A DNA stretch of 64,000 bases from Branchinecta lynchi (lineage: Eukaryota > Arthropoda > Branchiopoda > Anostraca > Branchinectidae). A model generated the notes under the pieces. It had not been told where the DNA came from. It was given only the letters and a program-made list of their open reading frames with translations, and made no database searches. The stretch is from positions 27,918,533 through 27,982,532 of the forward strand of contig JAKZAP010000001.1 of the NCBI GenBank assembly GCA_023053575.1. The letters are read 5' to 3'. The translations under genes and the position numbers were made by a program. Shown piece by piece: positions 11,801 through 23,800 of this stretch (positions are counted from its first letter, which is position 1; each line of letters starts with the position of its first letter).

Positions 11801-14800
11801 CTTGCCGGTTTTGTAAAAATTGTGCTTTTTCGCCATTAATAGTAATAAAATCCAATAAAGATTAATAAAATTAAAAGAAAATTGTACTAGCCTAAGAAAA
11901 TCCTAAATTGTTATTATAATTACATAGTAACGACCCGAATTTGGAGACTTACTTGATCAGCTTGTCCATATTTTTGTAGTTATTGTGCGCAAATTGGTAC
12001 TGGAAGTCATCCCCCATCAGCACTAGGAAGTTATTCCCAAGGAAGTAATCCGTGTTGTTTCGCACGTAGTTCAAGAATCCTTCTACCTATGAAATAGTCC
12101 TCGTTGTAAATTAAATTCCACAACTATACAACTAGGACGCAGCACAAAAGAATAACTGAACCGGCAACTGGTATGTATGGGTTAGGATCGGTAGTGGTAG
12201 GGATAGGTAATTTTACAACTTTTTTCCATCTCAGCGGTAGCAAGAACCAATTGTGATATGAACCTCTGCCTCTAGGCCAATATGACCAGCAAAAATTGTC
12301 AATCGCGTTAGAAAAAATGAGCACCCCTTTACCCTATAGCTTGTATCTGATTTTTGGTGAAGATAATCCGTGTACATCCCTAAAGCGTTCTTCTACCTAA
12401 TCTATAAGCAAGAATGTGGCTTTGAACTGGTATATAGAGATTCCACTTAAGTAGTGACATCTATTGTTTTTTCGTTCCTTTATGTTGACTTTTCTTATGT
12501 GTTCCTTTAAAGGAGTTATATCATAAGCATACTAGCACTTGCAACGTCTAGAGCACCCCCCCCCCCCCAAGACCCAAGATGAAACCACGACCCGACCTGA
12601 CCGCTGGGTCATCTAGCGGTGCGGGTCGGAAGCGCCCCATATGGGTCAGATTGAATCGTAGTTTCACTTTAGATCCAATAAATTGTTTCTATTGAAGTAG
12701 GCATACGGAAAATGTGTAGACAAATTAAACTAATTCTTTGCATTATCGGTTTCTTTAAATATTTTGTTTTCTGTTTTTTCTTGTTAATTCCCGTCCAAAG
12801 AATGAAGGTTGTAAAATAGATCAAAATAAACAAACGCCTTAAATTATACTAAACTGGTTTAAGTGAGTTCTTGAAGATTCTGAAACTGAGCTAAATAATA
12901 TTCAGCTTCCGAGACCAAAAAATGTCAAAAACTGGCCGATGATTTCTTCTTCCGACATATCTAAACGTCCACATGACGATATACTTAGTTGTTTTAATCC
13001 TTTTATCTTTTGACCAGCGTCAGGAGATGAATGAATAGTTAATTAAAAATGGCAGATTGGCGTTCAGGAGCGAATTGTGTTCAAGTTTCTTGTAGATAAT
13101 GCTGGCTACCGCGAGGATTTTGGGGAAAACAAAGGTAACAGTGTGTTCGTAAAAATCCGACCCATCGAAAAATAATCGTTTCTCCCACTTTTTCGGCCCA
13201 CATGAATCAAAGACTTAAGCCTGATAACACGTTTTCTGCCTGCGGGAAGTCATGGCCAGTTAAAAAATAGCTCTATGCAGTCATTACCAGAAAAATGAAT
13301 GCCCTCACAGTTGTTCATGTCAACCTGCGACAGTCTGAGTTATTCGGATTGTTCCACCACTGCTTTTGCGACAAGTTTCAAAGCAGACTTTCGTGATGTT
13401 TGAGTAGGAGCAAAAACAAATGGGATCGGCCAAAAACAGGAAACTATTTTCCAAATTTATTTAAACTACTCACTATTTTTTCTTGGTTTCAGTGTTCTAT
13501 GACGGGTAGGCAATTTAACATCATTAAGAGTCGAGTGAGGGGTTGGCAACTAACATATTTTAAGTCCACTGCTTCTTTCTTCGTTTTAGTATCCTCTCCT
13601 GGGTGTCAGCAACCAATACCGTTAGAGTACTTAAAGTTTAACTGAAAAGCCAACTTATTTATGTGTCATTTAGTTGAATACACAGAATTAGTTGGATTCT
13701 GCAAAGGGATTTCTTATTGTCCACTGTCTGCTCTAGTTATGATGTTTAGAATATCTGCGGCCGCTCCACAGCGTAAATTCTACTTGACGCTGGAAATTTT
13801 AATCTCAACACAAACGCTGCTTTTTAGTGAGCAGTGGTGAGATTGGTGAAGATTGCTTTATGCCTGAAAAAAAAAAAATCAGAAATAGCTGCGTTCGTTG
13901 CACTCCGGGCTGTCTCTGGAGTTTAGTCACCAGTGTCCGGTTCTTCCCTTAAAACGCGTTTTTTTGGTTCACCTGTGACTTGATGAAAACTGGCTAACTC
14001 CTGGCTTATCCCTAAATCGAACATCTAATCAACTTCAAATAAAACTTTTACTTTTAACAGACTTTCCGGTTTTGGCCGGATTCTGGGCTAACTACTTGTC
14101 TGGAGAACAATCTGTCTCACCATCATGCTCAGCACGTGTTCTTATCCCTAAATCGAACATATAATCAACTTCAAATATAACTTTTACTTTTAACAAACTT
14201 TCCGGTTTTGGCCGGATTCCGGGCGAACTACTTGTCCGATGACAAAATGGTTTTCACCATCCTGTTCAGCATGTCTTCTTACCCCATAATCGACTATCAC
14301 ATTATATGTTTATTTCATTTGCCCCTAAAACTAAACCCCCTCCCCCACCCCTAAATATAGGGCTACAGAGCCCATCTACGAACTTGACCTTACTCTTGAC
14401 CAAAACCGTCCTCACACCAAGTTTCATCAAAATAACTCATTCCCTGCGAGAGTTATAGTGCGTACAGACGGACAGACGGACAACTTTTGTGATGTCATAG
14501 GTATCCCTCCACTTACGTTTTGGGATCCCAAAAACCGGAGACCACCGGTGAGAACTCCCGAGACAAAGAACGCAGCTGATCTTTCTCGTAAGGCATACAA
14601 CAAAAATACAAGCGCATAGAGGTATCACGATTCACAATGAAATTCCACTATTTGAAAATCGATTATCGTGAATAGTGGAACAGCGAAGTAACGCATTTTC
14701 AGCGGGTCTCCAAGCCAATTTAAGTGATAAGTGATGGGTAACTAGACTGTTCTATCCCAGCCCTTTTCGGTTAAACTTTAAACGAGTGAAGAAATGGTCA

Positions 14801-17800
14801 GCTCTAAATTACTATTCTTTGAGGGATCGGCAACTTGTCAATTCAGAGTTCGTCCATCTATCCTCATTTTAGTTTGCCTTGCCTGGTTTTCTCTTGCACC
14901 AAATGGTCTTCCTTACCAATCCTGGTTTTAGTCGATCCCGCAACAAATAGAAGGTTTCCGTGAATCGTGGCAATTCCTCAATAACAGTGAGGATGATCTT
15001 ACCCGCGAATCAACGTTGTACTCAGGGCTTTCGGGGTCGTCTATGATTGGTGCGTCCCTGCTGCAGAAGACATCAAAGCAGTAGCCAGAGGGGGCACTGT
15101 AGTGGTTATTCAAGGCTCCACCAAAAATCGATCCCACGTCATCTAAAAAGAGATGATAAAGTTGTTATCAATTAAAAAAGAAATTGCCTAAAGTGAAGTA
15201 TGAAAAGAAGGAAAAGCAAATAAAGAAATAGAAATAAAACAGTATACACTGTAAAAAAAATCTTGCAGTAGTTGCTACTGGGGTTAATCTTGTCTCTATT
15301 GAGGTAAGATTATCCCTAATTTGGATTAATTTTATCACAATAGAGATAAGATTAATCCCAGTAGCAAATACTGCATCCTTATTCGGAAAAACTTTTTACA
15401 GTGTAATGAATGACTTGGGCCAATCCGGCACTGCTACGATCTTAGAATCCTTCATTGCATAGTGTTATTTGATAGGGCAGGAACATCAGTAGCAGATGTG
15501 TACTCCCAGAAGAAGAAGGCACTCATTACCGTGACGTCGTTCAGTAAATTTTGTAGCTCAAAGTCAAACGACTACTTTCATCGGCTGTTGCACCAAGTCT
15601 TGAAGCAAGAACGAATAGGACATACCTTAGCTGCGTTCTTTGTCACAGGAGTTCTCAGTGATGGTCTCCGGTTTTTCCTATAAGCCGTTTTTGCATCCAC
15701 CGGTGACTTCTCACCAGTCTTATAACCCGTTTTTGAACTAACCAGTGTCCAGTTTATCTCACCGGTGTGGACCAACCAGAACCTGCTCAGGAGCCCGGCT
15801 TCAGCGAGGAGTTAGCCAGTTTGCATCAACCCACACGTGAACCAAAAGAACGCGTTTTAAGAGAAGAGACCGGACACTGGTGACTAAACACCAGAGACAG
15901 CCCGGAGTGCAACGAACGCAACTCGTGTTTGCATCCACCGGTGACTTCTCACCAGTCTTATAACCCGTTTTTGAACTAACCAGTGTCCAGTTTATCTCAC
16001 CGGTGTGGACCAACCAGAACCTGCTCAGGAGCCCGGCTTCAGCGAGGAGTTAGCCAGTTTGCATCAACCCACACGTGAACCAAAAGAACGCGTTTTAAGA
16101 GAAGAGACCGGACACTGGTGACTAAACACCAGAGACAGCCCGGAGTGCAACAAACACAACTCGTGTTTGCATCACCGGTGACTTCTCATCAGTCTTATAA
16201 CCCGTTTTTGAACTAACCAGTGTCCAGTTTTATCTCACTGGTGCAGACGAACCAGAACCTGCTCGGGAACCCGGCTTCAGCGAGGAGTTAGCCAGTTTTT
16301 ATCAACTCACCGGTGAACGCGTTTTAAGAGAAGAACCGGACACTGGTGACAACACGACAGAGACAGCCCGGAGTGAAACGAATGCAGCTCTTATAGCGCG
16401 GCTTCGCTTTACCAGTATCTGATTTAGATATACCATTGTGTTGTGCCGCCAACGACAACCTTTCGGCTAATATTTGGGGACTGAAAATAGAGACTGCATG
16501 GGGAACACAAATAAGCAGAAAATACAACCTCTAGTAAACTCGTTTCATTGAAGCTTTGACAAAAATGTCGGTCCTTGGGCGTATGGGAACATCTCTACCA
16601 AGACGAAGGCGTCTGGTTCACTGAGAAGTTCAGCGAATACAAAAAAAGCTTTGGATAGAACTCACTTGGACGACACATTTTCGGTCTCAAAATTCTGTAG
16701 ATAGGTTTGATTTCGTTTGATTCTGGTACCATAATGTGTCCCCAAATGAACTTGTTTAGTAATAAGTACGTAATTTATTTCTGACCGCCATTTCAAAAGT
16801 GGAGTATGCATGTATAATAAAAAAAAAAGAATTAAATAAAACACAACATATACAATATACAACTTTGTTTGTGTTTTTTTTGTGAATTAGGAGGCGTCCT
16901 AACAGCCTGTTTATTTAATTTCGTTTCCTGAAAGCGATGGATCTCGAAGGACCCAACCGATCTTCGGTCGTACTCACCTCCCAAGTTTCCTGCTTCCCAA
17001 ATGAACTCCATCGACTTGTCGGCTCTTCTCCTTGCTTTCTCGCGCCAATCTTGCCTTGCAAAGAACATGCCATCGAATCCCATCTGAGCGAAAAGATTCG
17101 CCTGCTCTTTAGAATGACCAAACGGGTCTAGTGGCCAAACTGTCAGAGGACGAGCACACTCTCCAAACGTGTCTGCCAAAAACCTTTAAAGCACAACTCT
17201 TACTAGAAATGATTTATTCCATATGAAATAGATCAGAAAAAATATTTTCGAAAATGACTTTACTTTCCATCTGAAATAACTATTTTCTTGTTAGCGCTTG
17301 TCCACTATGTCCATCCTTCCTGCTCTCCGACGCGGCGGCTGGGGGCAAAACATTTGAAAACTGATCGCGCCGTGGTAAGAAGTGTGAAAACTAATCAAAT
17401 AAAAGAAGTAATAAACAAAAGCTTTTCAGATCCTTATGTATGAACGAGTTGTCAGCAGACGTTGAAGATCCCGGCAAACGTTTCGTTGTGTGACGGGCAA
17501 AACTCGGCAAGGCAAAAAAAGTGCTAAAATGTGTAGGCACAAAACGAAACAATGGAGAAAGGTGGGGATTTTAGAAGCTTATAATTCTGTATGGGAGCTA
17601 GGTATATTATAAAAGGCAGAATAAGCTAGAGGGGTCCTTTATGGGCAACGTTTGATAAAGAAACAGAGAAGATAGTCTATCCAAAAAAAAGGTCGTGCAA
17701 AGTGATGCTTCGTCCAGATTATTTTTTTGGCGATGGCAGTTTGGCCAAGCGTCAGTTGGACCAGCTGACGATGAATTTCGGTTACAAATTGCGGCAACTT

Positions 17801-20800
17801 CTAACTAAGAAATAACTATTTTACCTGATTTTTATACTCCAGACCTTATCTGACCCAGTACTAGGGAGTAGGTGGCTACCTTAAGAAGACAGATCTACAG
17901 ATCCAACCGAAAAGTACCTATCATCGTTCGTGCTTTATTTCGTTATTTTAACTGTGTGTAATTAGGTAGGCTAGTTTTTGTCTTTTAGATACGATCCAAT
18001 AAGTGATATAAGCCATATATTATCATTTATTTCTTCATATAAGCTTGGCGATAATCTGATGCGAGATTATAATTCTGTATGTTTTGATGCTCCGACAACG
18101 ACCTATATCTGCAACGTTTCTGAATTTACTGTTGATTTTTTTTGCAGCGGAAAGGAGAAATGGAAAGAATGCAAACGAAGAATCAGGGTCGGGTGCTCAG
18201 GGTCAACCAGGGATTACATCTCTTTCTTACTTTTGTCCAAAGGTCATCTGATCAACAATGTCGGAGTAATAGGTCGCCGCTTCGTCATTCATGCTCCAGC
18301 CAGCGCCAACGAACTCAAGTTGCCCTCTCTCGACCATGGCTTTCACTTCGATTTTCGTGGCGTCAGTCTGGTCCTGCCACCATCGTGAGAAGAATGCCAT
18401 TTCGACCGCAACAAACCTGGAGCATTTAAAGGGCTTTAAAGGACCTGCCATACCTGTAATGCCAATGTAATTGCTCGATAAATTCTTAAACCTGGAGACC
18501 GGAATTCCAAACGGTGAATTTAACGGAATAATCTGTGAGAGTCTGCCACTTTATACGGGTTTAAAAAGAAACTGCAAACTTTCCACTTTCTTGTCGTGTA
18601 TAGTGTTCACGTTTAATAGCCTGTTATTTAAGTCATAAGCTAGGTGGATAATTGTAAGTTGTTGTGTTTAGTTATTTATTTATTAGATGCAATAGTATTT
18701 ATAAATTGCAGCACATACACATGTCTACCGACACCACTGCTAGATATCGATCTTGGACGGTCCGAAAACTACCAGCATCGATTCCGGCCCAAAGCAACAT
18801 CCTTCCAACCTTCACCAACCAACGAACCCTTCGGAACCACGATGATTGCCAACAGAGAGAACATGAGAGCTCAACAGCCAATTGCACAAATAAACAACTT
18901 TTGGAGACCCATGCATCGAACCGGGCAAGAAGCTAAACGAGCACACTCCTTCTGGCCACCGGCAGTTCAGACTCTACCAAAACTGATACACGAGTTTCTC
19001 ACTGCGACCACTCGAGGACCTTTGGCAGAAAACGATCGAAATCGCCACCAAATAAGGTGGGAGACGGTCGTCTAAATCCAAACCAGACACGATCATGGGT
19101 GAATACCGAAGCACAAAACCACTCTCAACCAAAAGAAATTCCATCAACAAAACCAGGAAGCTCTACTTCAGGAAGTAACAGATGTATGAGAACAACCTTG
19201 GACTCCAAAGAACCTCCGAAAGCGCTCAAATGCCTTTACTTTAACGCAGATTCGCTCCACAACAAACTTGATGAAACAAAAATCCTAATCGCAATCACTG
19301 ATCCCGACGTTGTTGCCATAGTCGAAGCCAAGCCAAAAAAATTTCGCGTCCTACCTGCCCTGTCAGAGCTGTCCTTTGACGGCTACAAGACACACGAAAC
19401 AAACATTGAGAACGACAAAGGTAGAGGAAATAATTATCTACGTCAGAAGCAGCCTAACAGTCACCTCTGAATCTACCACTAGTCAAGACTGTGTATGGCT
19501 ATCATTGCATATTACCGATGGCAGGCCCCTGAACTTAGGGATATTTTACAGAAGCCCACACAGCACTATGGAAAATTACCAGTTTCTTTTCGACGAGATC
19601 AACAAGAAATGCAGGAAAAACAGAGGGGCCACAATCATAGTAGGAGATTTCAATTACCGAGAAATTAGCTGGAAAATGTCTCATCAACAGGAAGATAGTG
19701 GTTCGACGTCGCAAAAATTGTTCCTCAGAACAATACATGACAACTTCCTTGAACAGCTTTTCGATCAGCCTACTCGAATACGTGGATCAGATGAACCTTC
19801 CCTGCTTGATCTGTTGCTTGTAACAGATACCGATGTCATAAAGTCGCTCGAGGTAGGATCTCCAGTTGGGAAATCAGATCACGCGACGATCATGTTTGAA
19901 GTTGACGTCACCGTGAAAAATGAAGAATATTATCGAAATCGGAAAAACTACGCCAAGGGGATTACAGCACGATGCGAAATGCTGCCGCAAATATCGATTG
20001 GTCAGAGAAGTTCGCAAATCCTGAATAATTGAACATATGTATGAAAGTTTCACGGTAGCTCTTCAGGATCTGGTGGAGAAATATATCCCAGTTTACTAAA
20101 AAAGAAAAACGTCCGACCTTACCTAGAACGACCGTAAACTTGATAAAAAGTGAAACAAGAAGCGTGGAAGAATTCAAGGATATCTGGAAGCCAAGTGTCG
20201 CGGAGTAGTCCAAAACAAATCCTAAAGCCTTCTGGAAATTTGTAAACTCCAAGCGTAAGCTTAACCACGGAGTGTCGGAACTTCGAGGCCCAGACTCAGG
20301 CAAAACAACAAGTAATGCGGAGGAAAAAGCCAACCTTCTAAACCGACAATTTAAATCAGCTTTCACAGGGGAACTTGAAACAACTGAGGAGTTTTCGTTT
20401 GACAATGAAAAAGCACCAATCCCAGACCTTGATTTTTCGGTAAATGACGTTTATATCAAACTCAAAAATTTAGACCCTCATAAATCCCCAGGACCCGACA
20501 ACATTCATCCTAGGGTCTTGCATGACCTGGCATCTGAAATCCAACTGCCGCTTTACGAGATCTTCAAAAAATCATACGCAAGCGGAAAGCTGCCTTCACT
20601 TTGGAAAAAAGCCATCGTTTCTCCCATATTCAAAAACGGTTCCAGGCAAATCCCATCAAACTATAGGCCAGTAAGTTTGACAAGCATCCCTTGCAAAATT
20701 GTTGAGTCCCTCCTTGCGGATCACCTCAGCCGACATCTGACTGACATTTCCAAAAGCCAGTTTGGATTCATGCGTAGGAGATCTGCAGAACCTCAGCTTC

Positions 20801-23800
20801 TACTGGCCAGTGAAGCCTGGAGAGCAATGATCGACGCGGGGATACAGGTGGATGTTCTCTTTATTGACTTACGAAAAACCTTTGATAATGTACCGCACAA
20901 AAGGCTACTTTTGAAACTGAAACGCTTGGGTGTGATCGGACAAAATTTAGCTTGGATAGAGGATTTCTTAACCTCCAGAACACAGCGAGTACGAGTGGAT
21001 GGCCAGCTTAGCACCACGGAGTTGAATGTTCTTAGCGGCGTACCACAAGGAAGTGTTCTCGGTCCTCTTCTCTTCAACATTTATATAAATGACTAAACTG
21101 AAGATATCAGCTCTCCGGCTATGTTATACGCTGATGACACTAAGCTATACAGAGGCATAAAGGGATTGCACGATGCCGAGTCTCTTCAAAAAGACCTTGA
21201 CAAGATCTGCCAGGGGATGACTCAATGGGCCATGGAGGTCAATACCGATAAATGTCACCACCTTCGTCTTGGCCCTACTACCCTTGACCATCGTTACACC
21301 TTGGTCGGAAGAACGATTTCGATAACCACCTCTGAGCGTGACCTCGGGGTAGTTATGGATACAGATCTAAAATTTTCAACACATTACGAAACTATCATCA
21401 AGAAAACTACCAGAATTGTAAATCTTATGAGAAGGACATTTACATTCAAGGACAATTCTCTGTTTCCTAATTTATTTAAGGCTCTAGCTCGTCCACTAAT
21501 TGAATATGGCCACGTAACAACGAGGCCCTTCTATAACAAGGACATCATCGCCATTGAGCAAGTTCAGAGACGAGCAACAAAAACAGTGCCAGCTATTCGC
21601 CATCTGCCTTATGAACATCGACTTAAAAAATTACGATGACCCAGTTTATCTTATAAATTTCTTCGAGGTGATTTGATTGAAACTTTTAAGATTTGTCATA
21701 GTTACTATGATAACATAAGGCCTGATGATGTCCTCACTTTCAATCACAACGGTCTCAGAGGACACAGCTTGAAAATTCGTGGTGAGAAATTCCGAAAAGA
21801 CATTGGAAAATGAAGCTTCAAAAACCGGATAGTGGAATACTGGAATAATCTCCCCGAAAATGCCGCAAATGCCAAAAATATCAATCAGTTTAAAGCAGGC
21901 GTGGATCGACACATGGCTGAAATTGAATTTAGTGTACACAGTGTCTCGAGAAAGGCGAAAGCCTTTTTTACTGCAGTTATATTATATTATTATTATGTCC
22001 TTAGGACTTTCTTTTTTGCTGCAATAGGATATTAATAAAGTTATTTATTTTATTTTTAATGTTTTGGTTAAAAAAAAAAAAAAAAAACTACCTAAACTTA
22101 CCTAACCCCTAAACTCGAACTCGTGATTTACACACTTTCCTGATTTCGCTATTTTCAAAGCGTATCATGCTTTCAACGATTGTTTGCGAGAAGCTCCGTC
22201 GTCAGTAAAGCCAGTTCTGCAAATTTGACAAACAGGCTGAAACAAGCCGCTCAGTCCAACAGCAAAAACAGCAGCCGTGTCCAGAGTGAAAAATCACAGC
22301 ACCAGCTTGAACTCCAACCAATTTTCAGAAAAGGAGTTCACAAAATCAGATATATAAGGAAGAATCTTTGATTTTTTTTCCACAAGTTCATTTTCAAGCT
22401 TGAGCCTGAAGAGGACCCTTGCCAAGAAGGGCCGAAATATAGCTCTAATAAAATGTAGCTGACTTATCCATCGCAGTCAGCTTGGGCTGAACGGATGGTT
22501 ATGCAGATTTTCCTTTGCTAGAAATCACTGGGCTGGGCAAAGGGCAGACCGTGAAGAACACCACACTTTCATACTTGAGCATACTAGTAGAGGGCGAGCA
22601 TACTAGTAGAGGGCAGCTATATCCATAGCTGCAAAGTTTGCGGTCTTAAAAAAAAGTGCAGGACTGGAAAACTCAAATACCATTAAAGTACACTTGTTGA
22701 AGGCGATTCTGACTTGTTATCCTTGATTCTGAATTACAAATATGTAGTAGCTTAAATTACTTGTCCCAACACTAAATATATTAATGCTTCTACCTACCGT
22801 CTGTCATGATTCTTCTTCAGAGCTTTGAAAACTGAATCGTAAATGTTTTGCACGCTAGCAACTTGGATCCGATCTTCACCTGCAAGAAAACAAATCTCTT
22901 AGCCCACACGAGGGAGTGACTGATTCATCTGTTCTGCAAAAAATATTGGCCTAGCAAAGACTATACCTGGGGAGTGGGTTTAACATTCTATCATTAGTGT
23001 GTACGAATGAATACCGCTGTACCATTCACTGGTTAAGGGTTTCTCTTGCTCATAGTTATAGACCTAACCAAAAACAAATGAGCTCATATCTGTTTTGCTT
23101 AGCAAAATGTTCGAATTACAGGCGACAGGGTTGTAAGTTCATTGTGGTCTGCTCATAAGATAAACATAACTTCACCATTAAGCTACGTCCATTGCAAACA
23201 GCAATCCTTGCTGTGGCATGTGGCTGTAGAAGTGTTTTTTTTTTAGGATTAAAACAAGATTTGACAATGCAACCACCATAGAAGTCCGACAGCGCTGATC
23301 GTCAATATTCCAACAACAACTCACTGCCGCTAAGTATCCCTTTAAATTCTGACGGGATAGGGCTGAGATCCCACTGTCTTAATAAACCAATTATGAATTT
23401 AAATATACTTGAAAACCCGATAAAAATGCGTTTCTCAGTTTGTCCACTATCAACAGATAATCGATTTCATCGATTAACTTATTCTTACGGATTTGTGGTA
23501 CCTCTATGCGCCTATCCCTCAATGCCTGAACTATTTAAAAGCCACAATGAAAACGAGGCTTCGCACCTTCCAGATTTTCCGGATTCCAGACAGCAGTTTT
23601 CTTTGAGACGGATCTGGAAGGTGAAGCCAAGACAAAAACGTCTGGAAGTCCGGGGTGTTGGACACCCCAGATTCCGGATGTCTGGAAGGTGCCATAGAGC
23701 AGTGGTTTCCGACCGGTGGTACGCGTACCCCAAGGGGTACGCGAGACCCTTGCGAGGGGTACACGAAGAAACCAAAATTGGTTTAGTAGCTGTAGCTTCA

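Larger units (their letters stand above)
18640..22087 (+). mobile_element. Non-LTR retrotransposon (LINE) 1, antisense in mannosidase intron 3
   Basis: An AP-endonuclease domain and a reverse transcriptase in one decayed reading frame, followed by a short 3' UTR, AATAAAG and a poly(A) tract at 22070-22087. The RT motifs resemble the Jockey/CR1 group. The 5' boundary is uncertain; an open frame from 18644 may be part of a first ORF. Two frameshifts and a stop in the RT make it inactive. Confidence 0.88.
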
